Of a DNA stretch of 28,271 nt, positions 8,156 to 14,950 are shown piece after piece. The DNA comes from Eubacterium sp. CAG:786 (GTDB lineage: Bacteria; Bacillota; Clostridia; Oscillospirales; Ruminococcaceae), in NCBI GenBank assembly GCA_000432175.1, contig HF989496.1:1-28271 (forward strand), in the 5' to 3' direction. A program made the translations under genes and the position numbers. A model generated the notes under the pieces. The model was not told the DNA's origin and searched no databases. It was given only the letters and a program-made list of their open reading frames with translations. Numbering within the stretch: the stretch's first letter is position 1; each line of letters starts with the position of its first letter.

Positions 8156-8187
8156 GCCCTGCGATTTGCAGGGCGTTTTCTTTTTGG
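8156..8187 (+). terminator. Rho-independent terminator after int
   Basis: GCCCTGC (8156-8162) pairs with GCAGGGC (8168-8174) around GATTT and is followed by GTTTTCTTTTT. It separates the integrase transcript from the accessory genes. Confidence 0.88.
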
Positions 8188-8210
8188 TACTATGCAAATC
8201 TGAAATTCTG

Positions 8211-8219
8211 TGCTATAAT
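8211..8219 (+). promoter_or_regulatory. Extended -10 promoter for the 8267 gene
   Basis: TGCTATAAT is a perfect extended -10 element. No good -35 is seen at the normal distance, which an extended -10 can tolerate. It lies between the int terminator and the start of the next gene. Confidence 0.55.
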
Positions 8220-8266
8220 TAAGTGAAACCGATTGTTCCTATCAATCTATATTGGAGAGAATAATA

Positions 8267-8947
8267 ATGAGTGCTACCTATAAATATATTTACGACTGCG
8301 ATGAGATTCTGAGATATTTGAATACGAACTCCAATAAACAGATTCAAATGGATACTGCTGTTGAAACTAAGGACAGTACGGTTTCCGTTACTGCCATCAA
8401 CAATTGGAGACATCTTGAGAAAAACAAACTTAGTCAGGAAATAATCAATGCTTTAAATAATAGAAAGATACTATATATAGCAACGTTTACAGATATTGAT
8501 AGGCTTTGCAATACAGTAAGCCTTGATAATACCACTTCAAACGCCAAGCGAGTTTTTAATATGTTATTTTCTGATAACAACAAAGAATTTGAGTTTCAAC
8601 TTAACCAAGACACTATTAATACTCCGCTGGCAAAGTACATGACAGGTTTTTTAAAAGTTAAGTGCTGCTTTGTCAATTATTTACCGGGGCGTTCGGTTAC
8701 TCTGGATATGCTATATAATTTTGGGAAAACTCTGGATGCCAAATACACAAAGTCCGGCATTGTGGCAGGTCTTAAAGTGCTGGTTGATGCAGGACTGGCT
8801 GAAGCATTTAAGGTAATTGAAAAAAGTGGAATTCAAACGACAGAGCAGGTTTCAAGAGAAGAAATATCTGCCCATAATGAGAACATTCTATATAAATTAA
8901 GCATCAAGGGTTGTATAGAATACACAGAAAACAGGCAATCAAAATAG
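8267..8947 (+). CDS. Hypothetical protein, possible winged-helix C-terminus
   Basis: A 226-residue protein starting at the ATG at 8267, with GGAGAG seven bases upstream. I do not recognise the family. The first ~150 residues are polar and Asn/Thr/Lys-rich with no clear motif. Residues ~140-215 (TLDMLYNFGKTLDAKYTKSG, IVAGLKVLVDAGLAEAFKVI, later ENILYKLSIKGCIEYTE) could be a winged helix-turn-helix: two or three helices followed by two strands. There is no signal peptide or membrane segment. Base composition is clearly more AT-rich than the phage genes before it or the chromosomal genes from 11711 on, which suggests separate acquisition. It might regulate the neighbouring accessory genes, but that is a guess. 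Confidence 0.55.
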   Translation: MSATYKYIYDCDEILRYLNTNSNKQIQMDTAVETKDSTVSVTAINNWRHLEKNKLSQEIINALNNRKILYIATFTDIDRLCNTVSLDNTTSNAKRVFNMLFSDNNKEFEFQLNQDTINTPLAKYMTGFLKVKCCFVNYLPGRSVTLDMLYNFGKTLDAKYTKSGIVAGLKVLVDAGLAEAFKVIEKSGIQTTEQVSREEISAHNENILYKLSIKGCIEYTENRQSK

Positions 8948-8995
8948 TTGAATTCACCACAACCTGGAGCGGTTAATCATCTCTTTGACCTTTCG

Positions 8996-9004
8996 TGTTA
9001 TAAT
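8996..9004 (+). promoter_or_regulatory. Extended -10 promoter for the GIY-YIG gene
   Basis: TGTTATAAT is an extended -10 box 40 bases before the ATG at 9044. No convincing -35 is seen at 16-18 bases. The gene therefore probably has its own transcript. Confidence 0.45.
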
Positions 9005-9043
9005 GCTCTTAACGGCAAAGCCGAAATCGAAAGGAGATTCACA

Positions 9044-9529
9044 ATGAATACGACATCAAACACCTTTCAGCATTATCTGAAAGTCCTCTTTCGGCCTGCG
9101 CAGGATTGGGCTTTTTCCGAAGAAGGCGCGGCTTGGATAAGGGAGAATATTCCCACGTTGAAGGCTCTTATACAGAATCATTATAAAGACAAACTTTTCG
9201 CAGTGTACTGCCTAAAGCTTAACGGGAACCTGTACATAGGGGAAAGTATAAGAACGGTTCAGCGTCTTGTTGTACACGCTTACAATATTTGCCATTTTCC
9301 AGAGTTGTTTGGGCTAGGCGACACGTTAGGGAACAATAGCATTTCAGTTGCTCTGCTTGAAACAGGGATCTACCTAAACAAAGCCAGAAAAGACACCGAG
9401 GCGCACTATATTTTAGCACTAAAACCTCTTATTCAGAAAGCAGATGGCACCGATATGTGCATTTCAATTGATAAAAGACATAAGGCTGTTATGCCATATC
9501 TGAAAAATCATTCCGGTACTTTTGATTGA
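9044..9529 (+). CDS. Stand-alone GIY-YIG nuclease-like protein
   Basis: A 161-residue protein; AAGGAG at 9031-9036 fixes the ATG at 9044 rather than an upstream TTG. Residues ~50-130 have the GIY-YIG layout: AVYCLKLNGNLYIGES supplies the two signature strands (Tyr55; Tyr64-Ile-Gly66). Then IRTVQRLVVHAYN carries the expected Arg and His, and DTEAHYILALKPL contains the likely metal-binding Glu119. The C-terminal extension is short and the N-terminal ~48 residues are helical and unfamiliar. GIY-YIG domains cut DNA in homing endonucleases, restriction enzymes, UvrC and Slx1-like proteins. No partner methylase, zinc finger or known homing context is visible, so the target is unknown. It may serve in phage exclusion, repair or element mobility. 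Confidence 0.68.
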   Translation: MNTTSNTFQHYLKVLFRPAQDWAFSEEGAAWIRENIPTLKALIQNHYKDKLFAVYCLKLNGNLYIGESIRTVQRLVVHAYNICHFPELFGLGDTLGNNSISVALLETGIYLNKARKDTEAHYILALKPLIQKADGTDMCISIDKRHKAVMPYLKNHSGTFD

Positions 9530-9549
9530 TAGGGAATTAATGGAAGAAA

Positions 9550-9579
9550 AGGCAAATCGGGAAACGTCCTGGTTTGCCT
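9550..9579 (+). promoter_or_regulatory. Leader hairpin before the 9596 gene
   Basis: AGGCAAATCGGG (9550-9561) pairs with CCTGGTTTGCCT (9568-9579) over 12 base pairs including two G-T pairs, around AAACGT. No T-run follows, so it is not a terminator. The CCTC at its 3' edge could alternatively pair with the GGGAGG ribosome binding site three bases later. Confidence 0.5.
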
Positions 9580-9595
9580 CACGGGAGGACTAAAA

Positions 9596-10042
9596 ATGAA
9601 CAAAGAAAGATTTAATTTTAATAAAGTAGTTATGTATTCGCTGGCTGAGCCCGGAGCAATGGGTTTGGGCGGTTATATGGATTTTGTCACTGATGACGGT
9701 AATTATTTCACAATAAATTACTTATCCGAAGAAACACCTTGGGAAGATGTCAAGAAGAGCTTTCCCGCATTAAATGGCTGCTGTTTTAATGGTCCAATGG
9801 AAAATGAAAAAACATCTGGTGAAATATTGCTTTATTTATTATTAGACGAATCAACAACAAATATGAAAACCAGAGTAAATGAAGGCTGGAAACATATTTA
9901 TATGGGTTTCGGAAATCATCTTGTTGTAAGAGCTGACCATTATGAGCGGTTTTCAAAAGAGATAAGCAACCTGACAAGCGAAGAAATATACGAAAAATGG
10001 TTTGAAATAGCAATGAACATCTATTGCTGTAAAAACGAATAA
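9596..10042 (+). CDS. Hypothetical protein
   Basis: A 148-residue protein with GGGAGG seven bases before its ATG. I do not recognise the family. It is soluble, with no signal or membrane segment, and looks like a mixed alpha/beta fold. It opens with VVMYSLAEPGAMGLGGYMDF, continues with TINYLSEETPWEDVKKSFPA, and ends in an acidic-aromatic helical part (LTSEEIYEKWFEIAMNIYCC). The Gly-rich LGGYMDFVTDDGNYFTINY hairpin and an early Trp are reminiscent of small antitoxin or immunity proteins, but this is only an impression. It is AT-rich like its neighbours. The stable leader hairpin suggests its own post-transcriptional control. Confidence 0.5.
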   Translation: MNKERFNFNKVVMYSLAEPGAMGLGGYMDFVTDDGNYFTINYLSEETPWEDVKKSFPALNGCCFNGPMENEKTSGEILLYLLLDESTTNMKTRVNEGWKHIYMGFGNHLVVRADHYERFSKEISNLTSEEIYEKWFEIAMNIYCCKNE

Positions 10043-10081
10043 TAATGCTAAAGGAACAAGCGAATAAAGGGGGATTTCCTT

Positions 10082-10774
10082 ATGACTTATGTTATAAGCG
10101 ATATTCACGGAATGTACGATAAATACGAAGAAATTCTTCGCAAAATTGACTTTAAAGAAAGCGATGTCCTTTATGTGATAGGCGATGTAGTGGATCGTGG
10201 AGAAGCGCCTATGAAGGTATTGCTTGACATGATGAGCCGCCCAAATGTGTACCCTCTTATGGGAAACCATGACTTAATAGCTCTGGAACTGCTTCCGAAA
10301 GTAGATAAGGCACTTGTGAAAAGCGGCGAGCTTGATGTCAATCTTTCACAGGCGCTTCAGGTGTGGATCAGTAACGCCGGAAAAACCACACTTTCAGATT
10401 TCTGCAAACTCGATTCCCGCCAGAGAAGAAAAGTTATTGATTATCTAAGAGAATTCACACTGTTAGAAACAGTCGATGTCGGAGATAAATCTTTTGTGCT
10501 TGTTCACGCAGGGCTTGGAAATTACAAGCCTGGAAAGAAATTAAGCGAATACACGGACGACGACTTGCTTTCCTGCCGACCCGACCCATCGCAGCAGTAT
10601 TTTGACGACAATAGCATATTTACGGTTATGGGGCATACTCCTACGCCGTATTTCTCGGGAAACCCAGAAATCTATAAGAACGGCAGGAATATCTTTATAG
10701 ACTGCGGCGCGTGCTACCCTAAAGGACGTCTGGGGTGCCTGTGCCTTGATACGTTCGAAGAATTTTATGTGTAG
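10082..10774 (+). CDS. PPP-family metallophosphatase (Ser/Thr phosphatase or Ap4A hydrolase-like)
   Basis: A 230-residue protein with AGGGGG before the ATG. It has the full set of calcineurin-like PPP motifs: SDIHG (Asp7, His9), GDVVDRG (Asp35, Asp38, Arg39), GNHD (Asn62, His63), LVHAGLG and MGHTPT near the C-terminus. These bind two metal ions and cleave phosphomonoesters or dinucleoside polyphosphates. Length and motif spacing match bacterial PrpA/PrpB-like or ApaH-like enzymes. Related enzymes are common in Firmicute phages and accessory regions. Protein phosphatase, RNA-cap hydrolase and Ap4A hydrolase activities cannot be told apart by eye. It is downstream of the 9596 gene with 39 bases between them, so the two may be co-transcribed. 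Confidence 0.85.
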   Translation: MTYVISDIHGMYDKYEEILRKIDFKESDVLYVIGDVVDRGEAPMKVLLDMMSRPNVYPLMGNHDLIALELLPKVDKALVKSGELDVNLSQALQVWISNAGKTTLSDFCKLDSRQRRKVIDYLREFTLLETVDVGDKSFVLVHAGLGNYKPGKKLSEYTDDDLLSCRPDPSQQYFDDNSIFTVMGHTPTPYFSGNPEIYKNGRNIFIDCGACYPKGRLGCLCLDTFEEFYV

Positions 10775-10884
10775 TTCTCTATTAATATAACAGCAACAAT
10801 GTAACGGATATCAAAATGGATATAACAAGGTCGATTAACTGGTATTCCCGCCAACAAGCTGGCTATAAAAACAAGTGCACTGTA

Positions 10885-10912
10885 GGAGCAATCACTGTGG
10901 TTGCTCCTTTTC
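10885..10912 (+). terminator. Terminator-like hairpin just upstream of the GNAT gene
   Basis: GGAGCAATCA pairs with TGGTTGCTCC (ten pairs, one G-T) around CTG, followed by TTTTCC. It could end the phosphatase transcript. Because it sits only 20 bases before the GNAT start codon, it may also act as an attenuator for a transcript starting near 10876 (a possible -10 TATAAA is at 10864-10869). Confidence 0.7.
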
Positions 10913-10931
10913 CATAGCGGAGGAACAAAGT

Positions 10932-11495
10932 ATGAGAGATTTATATGCGATTGGCAATGGTTACATCTTATATCAATTGGAGTATGTTGACAAAAATAAT
11001 TTCATGGAGCTGCATCGTCAGATAAATGGCGTCAACTCGTCGTTCCTTATGGATATAATGTGGGATGCGACATTAAATGAGTTAAGCAAAGGGAACGACA
11101 AGTGTTATTCCATTTATGAGAACGAAAACGAGCAATTTTGCGGATGCATTGAATTAATAAATTGTGAGAGCAATACTCCCGAACTGGGACTTAATCTTGT
11201 AGAAAGCAAGCGCAATCAGGGAATAGCCGCAAATGTTGTTAAGCTGCTCGCACAGAAGATTTGCATTGAACACAATATAGACTTTTTCTTGATAAGGATA
11301 AAGTCAAACAATCTTCACAGTAAACATGTCTTTGAGAAAATGGGAGCTGTTCTAATTGGAGAAGAACATCCATCAGTTATGAACAAATTAAAGAAACCTG
11401 TGGGCGAAAACGGCATTTATAATATAAACGATGAAAATGGAGTTGTATACAGATACAAGCTGCTGCCAGAAACTTTTCTTCACAATTATGTTTAA
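10932..11495 (+). CDS. GNAT-family N-acetyltransferase
   Basis: A 187-residue protein; CGGAGGAA before the ATG at 10932 decides the start over one at 10875 that lies upstream of the hairpin. Residues ~45-155 match the GNAT fold: a CYSIYENENEQFCGCIELIN strand pair, a core strand with PELGLNLVESKRNQGIA giving the acetyl-CoA motif (Arg-Asn-Gln-Gly-Ile-Ala), an adjoining helix NVVKLLAQK, and a C-terminal NNLHSKHVFEKMGAVLIG that is the typical motif B. The acceptor substrate cannot be read from sequence; relatives modify ribosomal proteins, antibiotics or small metabolites. It is AT-rich and ends the accessory segment. Confidence 0.85.
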   Translation: MRDLYAIGNGYILYQLEYVDKNNFMELHRQINGVNSSFLMDIMWDATLNELSKGNDKCYSIYENENEQFCGCIELINCESNTPELGLNLVESKRNQGIAANVVKLLAQKICIEHNIDFFLIRIKSNNLHSKHVFEKMGAVLIGEEHPSVMNKLKKPVGENGIYNINDENGVVYRYKLLPETFLHNYV

Positions 11496-11522
11496 TGCCG
11501 AGGAATAATGTAATAAATAGTA

Positions 11523-11551
11523 TTGCAATCCTCTGGAAATATTGCTATAAT
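11523..11551 (+). promoter_or_regulatory. Sigma-70-type promoter for the phosphatase-ECF operon
   Basis: TTGCAA (11523-11528), a 17-base spacer and TATAAT (11546-11551) with TG one base before the -10. Transcription would start near 11558 and give a leader of about 150 bases before the ATG at 11711. Confidence 0.7.
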
Positions 11552-11572
11552 AAAATCATCTGCATTATCCTC

Positions 11573-11600
11573 AGTAGTAAAACCCCGGATTTTTACTACT
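11573..11600 (+). promoter_or_regulatory. Perfect 10-base inverted repeat in the leader
   Basis: AGTAGTAAAA and TTTTACTACT are perfect inverted repeats around CCCCGGAT, just after the predicted start of transcription. No T-run follows. It could be an operator, an mRNA-stabilising hairpin or a recombination remnant. Confidence 0.45.
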
Positions 11601-11710
11601 ATCTGACTACTACACGCGTCCGCGATTTGCCGTATTTCTGTGAAATCAACCGCAAATCTGACAGTACGCAAAATAATGCAATAGAAAGCCTTCTGAAAGG
11701 AACAACACAG

Positions 11711-12172
11711 ATGTACAAGATACTATTCGTCTGCCACGGCAATATCTGCCGGTCACCTATGGCAGAATTCATATTTCTCGACATGCTGAAAAAACGAAAT
11801 ATAACCGAAGTCACGGCAGCTTCTGCAGCGACCTCGACAGAGGAAATAGGGAATCCTGTGCATTACGGTACGGCAGCAATATTACGCAGGCTCGGTATCG
11901 ACTTTTCAGCCAAACGCGCACGCCAGATGACGCGCGCAGACGCCGAAAATTACGACCTGCTGATCGGCATGGACGGCGCGAATATCCGCAACATGACCCG
12001 CATAGCCGGTGAGGAATACGCTGATAAAATACGCCTGCTGCTGGACTTCACCGACCGACCCGGGGCGATAGCCGACCCATGGTACACCGGGGAATTTGAA
12101 ACCACTTACCGCGATGTCTGCGACGGCTGCGAGGGACTTATAAACTGGCTGGGCCGCGAGGAAATAATTTGA
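11711..12172 (+). CDS. Low-molecular-weight protein tyrosine phosphatase
   Basis: A 153-residue protein; AAAGGA ten bases before the ATG and the family's usual N-terminus (MYKILFVCHGNICRSPMAEF) fix the start. Cys8 and Arg14 form the CX5R phosphate-binding loop and Asp122 in DPWYTG is the general acid. It dephosphorylates phosphotyrosine proteins (in Firmicutes often exopolysaccharide kinases or arginine-phosphorylated targets, as in the YwlE branch); the true substrate is not evident. Length and motifs are complete. Its stop overlaps the start of ecfT, so it is likely the first gene of this operon. It is the first gene after the AT-rich accessory segment whose composition fits the host chromosome. 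Confidence 0.92.
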   Translation: MYKILFVCHGNICRSPMAEFIFLDMLKKRNITEVTAASAATSTEEIGNPVHYGTAAILRRLGIDFSAKRARQMTRADAENYDLLIGMDGANIRNMTRIAGEEYADKIRLLLDFTDRPGAIADPWYTGEFETTYRDVCDGCEGLINWLGREEII

Positions 12173-12984
12173 GAAAGCTTGAAAGAATGCACCCGGCAGT
12201 GTGCTTTGCGTATCTGCTGTCGGTGCTTGGGCTGACTGCATTTGCAGGAGATCCTGTGACCGTTGCGGAATCGCTTGCGGGGGCGCTTCTTCTGACCGGG
12301 CTGTCCGGAAGGCTCCGGGGGGGCGGCTGGTATGCAGTCATTGCCGGGACTGCGGCGCTTGCGAATTTCATTTTCGTACACAACGGTGAAACAGCGCTTT
12401 TCTTTGTCGGGGACTATGCATTCACGCTGGAAGCGCTGGCTTACGGTGCTTTCATCGGTGGAATGCTGGCTGCTGTGTGCCTGTGGGGAGCGTGCGCGGT
12501 GCAGTACGTCACCAGCGACAAATACATCTGGCTGTTCGGGAGGGTGCTTCCGGCGGCAGGGTTGGTGCTTTCCTGCGCGATAAGGTTTATTCCGATGTTC
12601 ATAAGGCGCACGAAAGAATTCTTCGCTGTGCAGAAATGCAACGGCGTGCGCGAACATCTCAGGGCGTTTTCGGCTTCGCTGGGGTATTCTGCAGAGCAGG
12701 CGATGGATTCCGCGCTGTCAATGCGCGCGAGGGGTTACGGCACGGCAAGGCGAACGAGTTTTTCGCTGTATCGCTTCACTGGAGGCACTGCGGCTGCGCT
12801 TTCGGCGGTTGTTTTGCTTTCAGCCGGGTGCATTGTGCTGATGGTGTTCGGCGCGGGTGGATTTTGGTTTTACCCGGCGCTTTCAGAAATAAGGACAGGA
12901 GCAATGGATATCCTGCTGTATTGCGGTTTTGGGGCTTTCTGCCTGCTGCCGTCGGCAGTGGTGGTCAGGTATGGCAGGGAATAA
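12169..12984 (+). CDS. ecfT: ECF transporter transmembrane subunit EcfT
   Basis: A 271-residue membrane protein. I take the TTG at 12169 (GAGGAA six bases upstream, overlapping the previous stop); ATG at 12187 is an alternative with a weaker site. It has several hydrophobic segments and the coupling-helix signature MRARGYG (Ala187-Arg188-Gly189), which contacts the ATPase grooves. A preceding region (GYSAEQAMDSALS) is also typical of EcfT. EcfT links the substrate-binding S component to the ATP-driven EcfA pair. The fused ATPase is encoded two genes downstream, but no S component is encoded in this operon. The substrate is therefore unknown, and the unit may serve S components encoded elsewhere. 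Confidence 0.85.
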   Translation: MRKLERMHPAVCFAYLLSVLGLTAFAGDPVTVAESLAGALLLTGLSGRLRGGGWYAVIAGTAALANFIFVHNGETALFFVGDYAFTLEALAYGAFIGGMLAAVCLWGACAVQYVTSDKYIWLFGRVLPAAGLVLSCAIRFIPMFIRRTKEFFAVQKCNGVREHLRAFSASLGYSAEQAMDSALSMRARGYGTARRTSFSLYRFTGGTAAALSAVVLLSAGCIVLMVFGAGGFWFYPALSEIRTGAMDILLYCGFGAFCLLPSAVVVRYGRE

Positions 12985-12997
12985 TAGTGGAGAAAAA

Positions 12998-13390
12998 ATG
13001 GATAATATATGGGAAAAACTTTATAATGCTGCAAAGGCAGTACAGAATGACAGAACGATTTCCAGCTATGTGGAAGCAGGCGGAGTAGCTGCGGCGATAC
13101 TGTCGGCTTCCGGGCGTATTTATACGGGCGTGTGCGTGGACACATGCTCCACCCTTGGCATATGCGCGGAACGTAATGCGATATTCAACATGATAACCAA
13201 CGGCGAGCAGAAGATAAGTAAAGTGCTTGCGGTAATGCCGGACGGCAGCTGCGGCGCTCCCTGCGGGGCATGCCGTGAGCTCATGGTGCAGCTTATGCCG
13301 GACAACTACAAGGGCGTTGAGATAATGATGGACTTTAATTCTGGCAGGACAGTGACGCTGGGTGAACTCACCCCGGAATGGTGGATATGA
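12998..13390 (+). CDS. Cytidine deaminase / blasticidin-S deaminase-like protein
   Basis: A 130-residue protein with TGGAG five bases before the ATG. It has the zinc deaminase signature: Cys56-Ala-Glu58 (CAERNA, Glu58 being the proton shuttle) and PCGACREL with Cys89 and Cys92, giving three Cys zinc ligands as in tetrameric deaminases. The Arg-Glu-Leu after the second motif and the Glu-Leu-Thr-Pro end resemble blasticidin-S deaminases as much as the Cdd type, where Gln usually follows. It could salvage cytidine or act on another pyrimidine-like compound. It sits 13 bases after ecfT and overlaps the ATPase gene by four bases, so it belongs to the ECF operon and may act on the imported substrate. 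Confidence 0.82.
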   Translation: MDNIWEKLYNAAKAVQNDRTISSYVEAGGVAAAILSASGRIYTGVCVDTCSTLGICAERNAIFNMITNGEQKISKVLAVMPDGSCGAPCGACRELMVQLMPDNYKGVEIMMDFNSGRTVTLGELTPEWWI

Positions 13391-14919
13391 AAAATCAGAT
13401 AGAGATATCGCATTTGAGTTTTGCGTACCCCGACGGGAACACCGCGCTGAACGATGTCACCCTGCGCATAATGCCCGGGGAATTTGTCACGCTGTGCGGA
13501 CTTTCCGGCTGCGGAAAGAGCACATTACTTCGGCTGATGAAGCCGGGTCTGCAGCCCAGGGGAAGCATTTCGGGCAGCGTCAGCATCTCCGGCAGGGAAA
13601 TTTCAGCCGAGCCGGACGTGAATTCTGCCGCGAAAATAGGGTTCGTCATGCAGGACCCGGAAGCGCAGACAGTCACCGATAAGGTGTGGCACGAGCTTGC
13701 CTTTTCCTGCGAGAGCGTTGGAATGCCCCAGGCAGAGATACGCCGACGCGTCGGTGAAATGGCGTGCTGGTTCGGGCTGGAGGAGCTTTTCGAGCGCGAA
13801 ACCTCCACGCTTTCAGGCGGGCAGAAGCAGCTGCTGTGCCTGGCTTCCGCTGCTGCGCTGCACCCGGAGATACTGCTGCTGGACGAGGCTTCCTCGCAGC
13901 TTGACCCGCTTTCTGCGCAGAATTTCGTTGACGCAGTGCGCAGGATAAATCAGGATATAGGGGTGACTGTCATCGCGGCTGAGCACCGGCTTGAAGAGCT
14001 TCTGCCGATATCGGACAGGGTGATCGTGCTGGACTGCGGCAGGATCATCGCGGATTGTCCCCCGGGGCTTCTTGCAGACGCCCTGCCTGAAAACCACCCG
14101 ATGAGCCGCGCGCTGACTGCGTCTCAGAGGGTGTTCCGAAGCGCGGGGGGAAGGGGCGCTTCCCCGGTTTCGATACGAGAGGGCAGACAGAATGAACTCT
14201 GTCGGGAATACCTCCGCACGCATGCTGAAAATTCCCCGCAGGAATTTACCCCCCCAGGCGACCCGCTGCTCACAGTAAAGGAGCTCCATGCAGGCTGGGG
14301 AAAGACTGCCCCCGACGTGCTGCGCGGGGCATCGCTGAAGCTTTATCCCGGGGAAATTTACGCGGTAATAGGCGGCAACGGAAGCGGAAAATCCACGCTG
14401 CTGAAAACGATAAGCGGAATTCTCAAGCCCACCGGCGGCAGGGTGAAAATGCGCAGAAACGCAGTGACTGCCTATCTCCCGCAGGAACCCTGTCTGCTGT
14501 TCTCAAAAGAAACCGTCGGTGAGGAAGCCCCGCGTGAAATGCTTGAGCGTTTTGCGCTGGACGGGCTTTCAGACCGTGACCCGCTTGACCTTTCTGGAGG
14601 AGAGCGGCAGAAACTGGCGCTGGCAAAGCTTCTCGCGGGTAAGCCCGATATCCTGCTGCTGGACGAGCCGACAAAGGGCACCGACGCCGCTGCACGCTCC
14701 GCAATGTCCCGCATGCTGAGGGAACTGTCGGCGGCAGGCACTGCAGTGCTGCTGGTAACTCACGACGCGGAATTCGCCGCCGATACTGCGGACATCTGCG
14801 GAATGCTGTTCAATGGCGCCATGATAAACGAAGCGACCCCGGCAGAGATGTTCCGGCAGAATTACTTTTACACCACCCCGATGTCAAGGCTGAGGCGCGG
14901 CATTATTGAAAAAGAGTGA
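13387..14919 (+). CDS. Fused double ATP-binding protein of an ECF transporter (EcfA-EcfA')
   Basis: A 510-residue protein with two ABC ATPase domains in one chain. The ATG at 13387 overlaps the deaminase stop (ATGA); 13378 is an alternative. Domain 1: Walker A at residue 38 (GLSGCGKST), Q-loop VMQDPEAQT, signature LSGGQKQ near 142, Walker B ending Asp166-Glu167, and H-loop AEHRLEE. Domain 2: Walker A at 329 (GGNGSGKST), LSGGERQ, Walker B ending Asp426-Glu427, and H-loop VTHDAEF. Residues ~235-300 form a variable linker. Both sites look catalytically complete. Fused EcfA pairs of this kind (YkoD-like) are known in some Firmicutes. With EcfT two genes upstream it powers vitamin or nucleoside-type uptake; the S component is missing here. 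Confidence 0.9.
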   Translation: MKNQIEISHLSFAYPDGNTALNDVTLRIMPGEFVTLCGLSGCGKSTLLRLMKPGLQPRGSISGSVSISGREISAEPDVNSAAKIGFVMQDPEAQTVTDKVWHELAFSCESVGMPQAEIRRRVGEMACWFGLEELFERETSTLSGGQKQLLCLASAAALHPEILLLDEASSQLDPLSAQNFVDAVRRINQDIGVTVIAAEHRLEELLPISDRVIVLDCGRIIADCPPGLLADALPENHPMSRALTASQRVFRSAGGRGASPVSIREGRQNELCREYLRTHAENSPQEFTPPGDPLLTVKELHAGWGKTAPDVLRGASLKLYPGEIYAVIGGNGSGKSTLLKTISGILKPTGGRVKMRRNAVTAYLPQEPCLLFSKETVGEEAPREMLERFALDGLSDRDPLDLSGGERQKLALAKLLAGKPDILLLDEPTKGTDAAARSAMSRMLRELSAAGTAVLLVTHDAEFAADTADICGMLFNGAMINEATPAEMFRQNYFYTTPMSRLRRGIIEKE

Positions 14920-14950
14920 TTTATTTTGCTTCCGGAATTCTAAAAAGTGG

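Noticed and set aside
8267..9529. Restriction-modification pair
   Set aside because: The GIY-YIG protein could be a nuclease, but the neighbouring 8267 gene has no methyltransferase motifs such as FxGxG or (D/N)PP(Y/F).
10875..10931. Upstream start for the GNAT gene
   Set aside because: The extension would read through the terminator-like hairpin and has no ribosome binding site, while CGGAGGAA precedes the ATG at 10932.
11495..11710. N-terminal extension of the tyrosine phosphatase
   Set aside because: The family starts a few residues before the CX5R loop, and a promoter and inverted repeat occupy this stretch.
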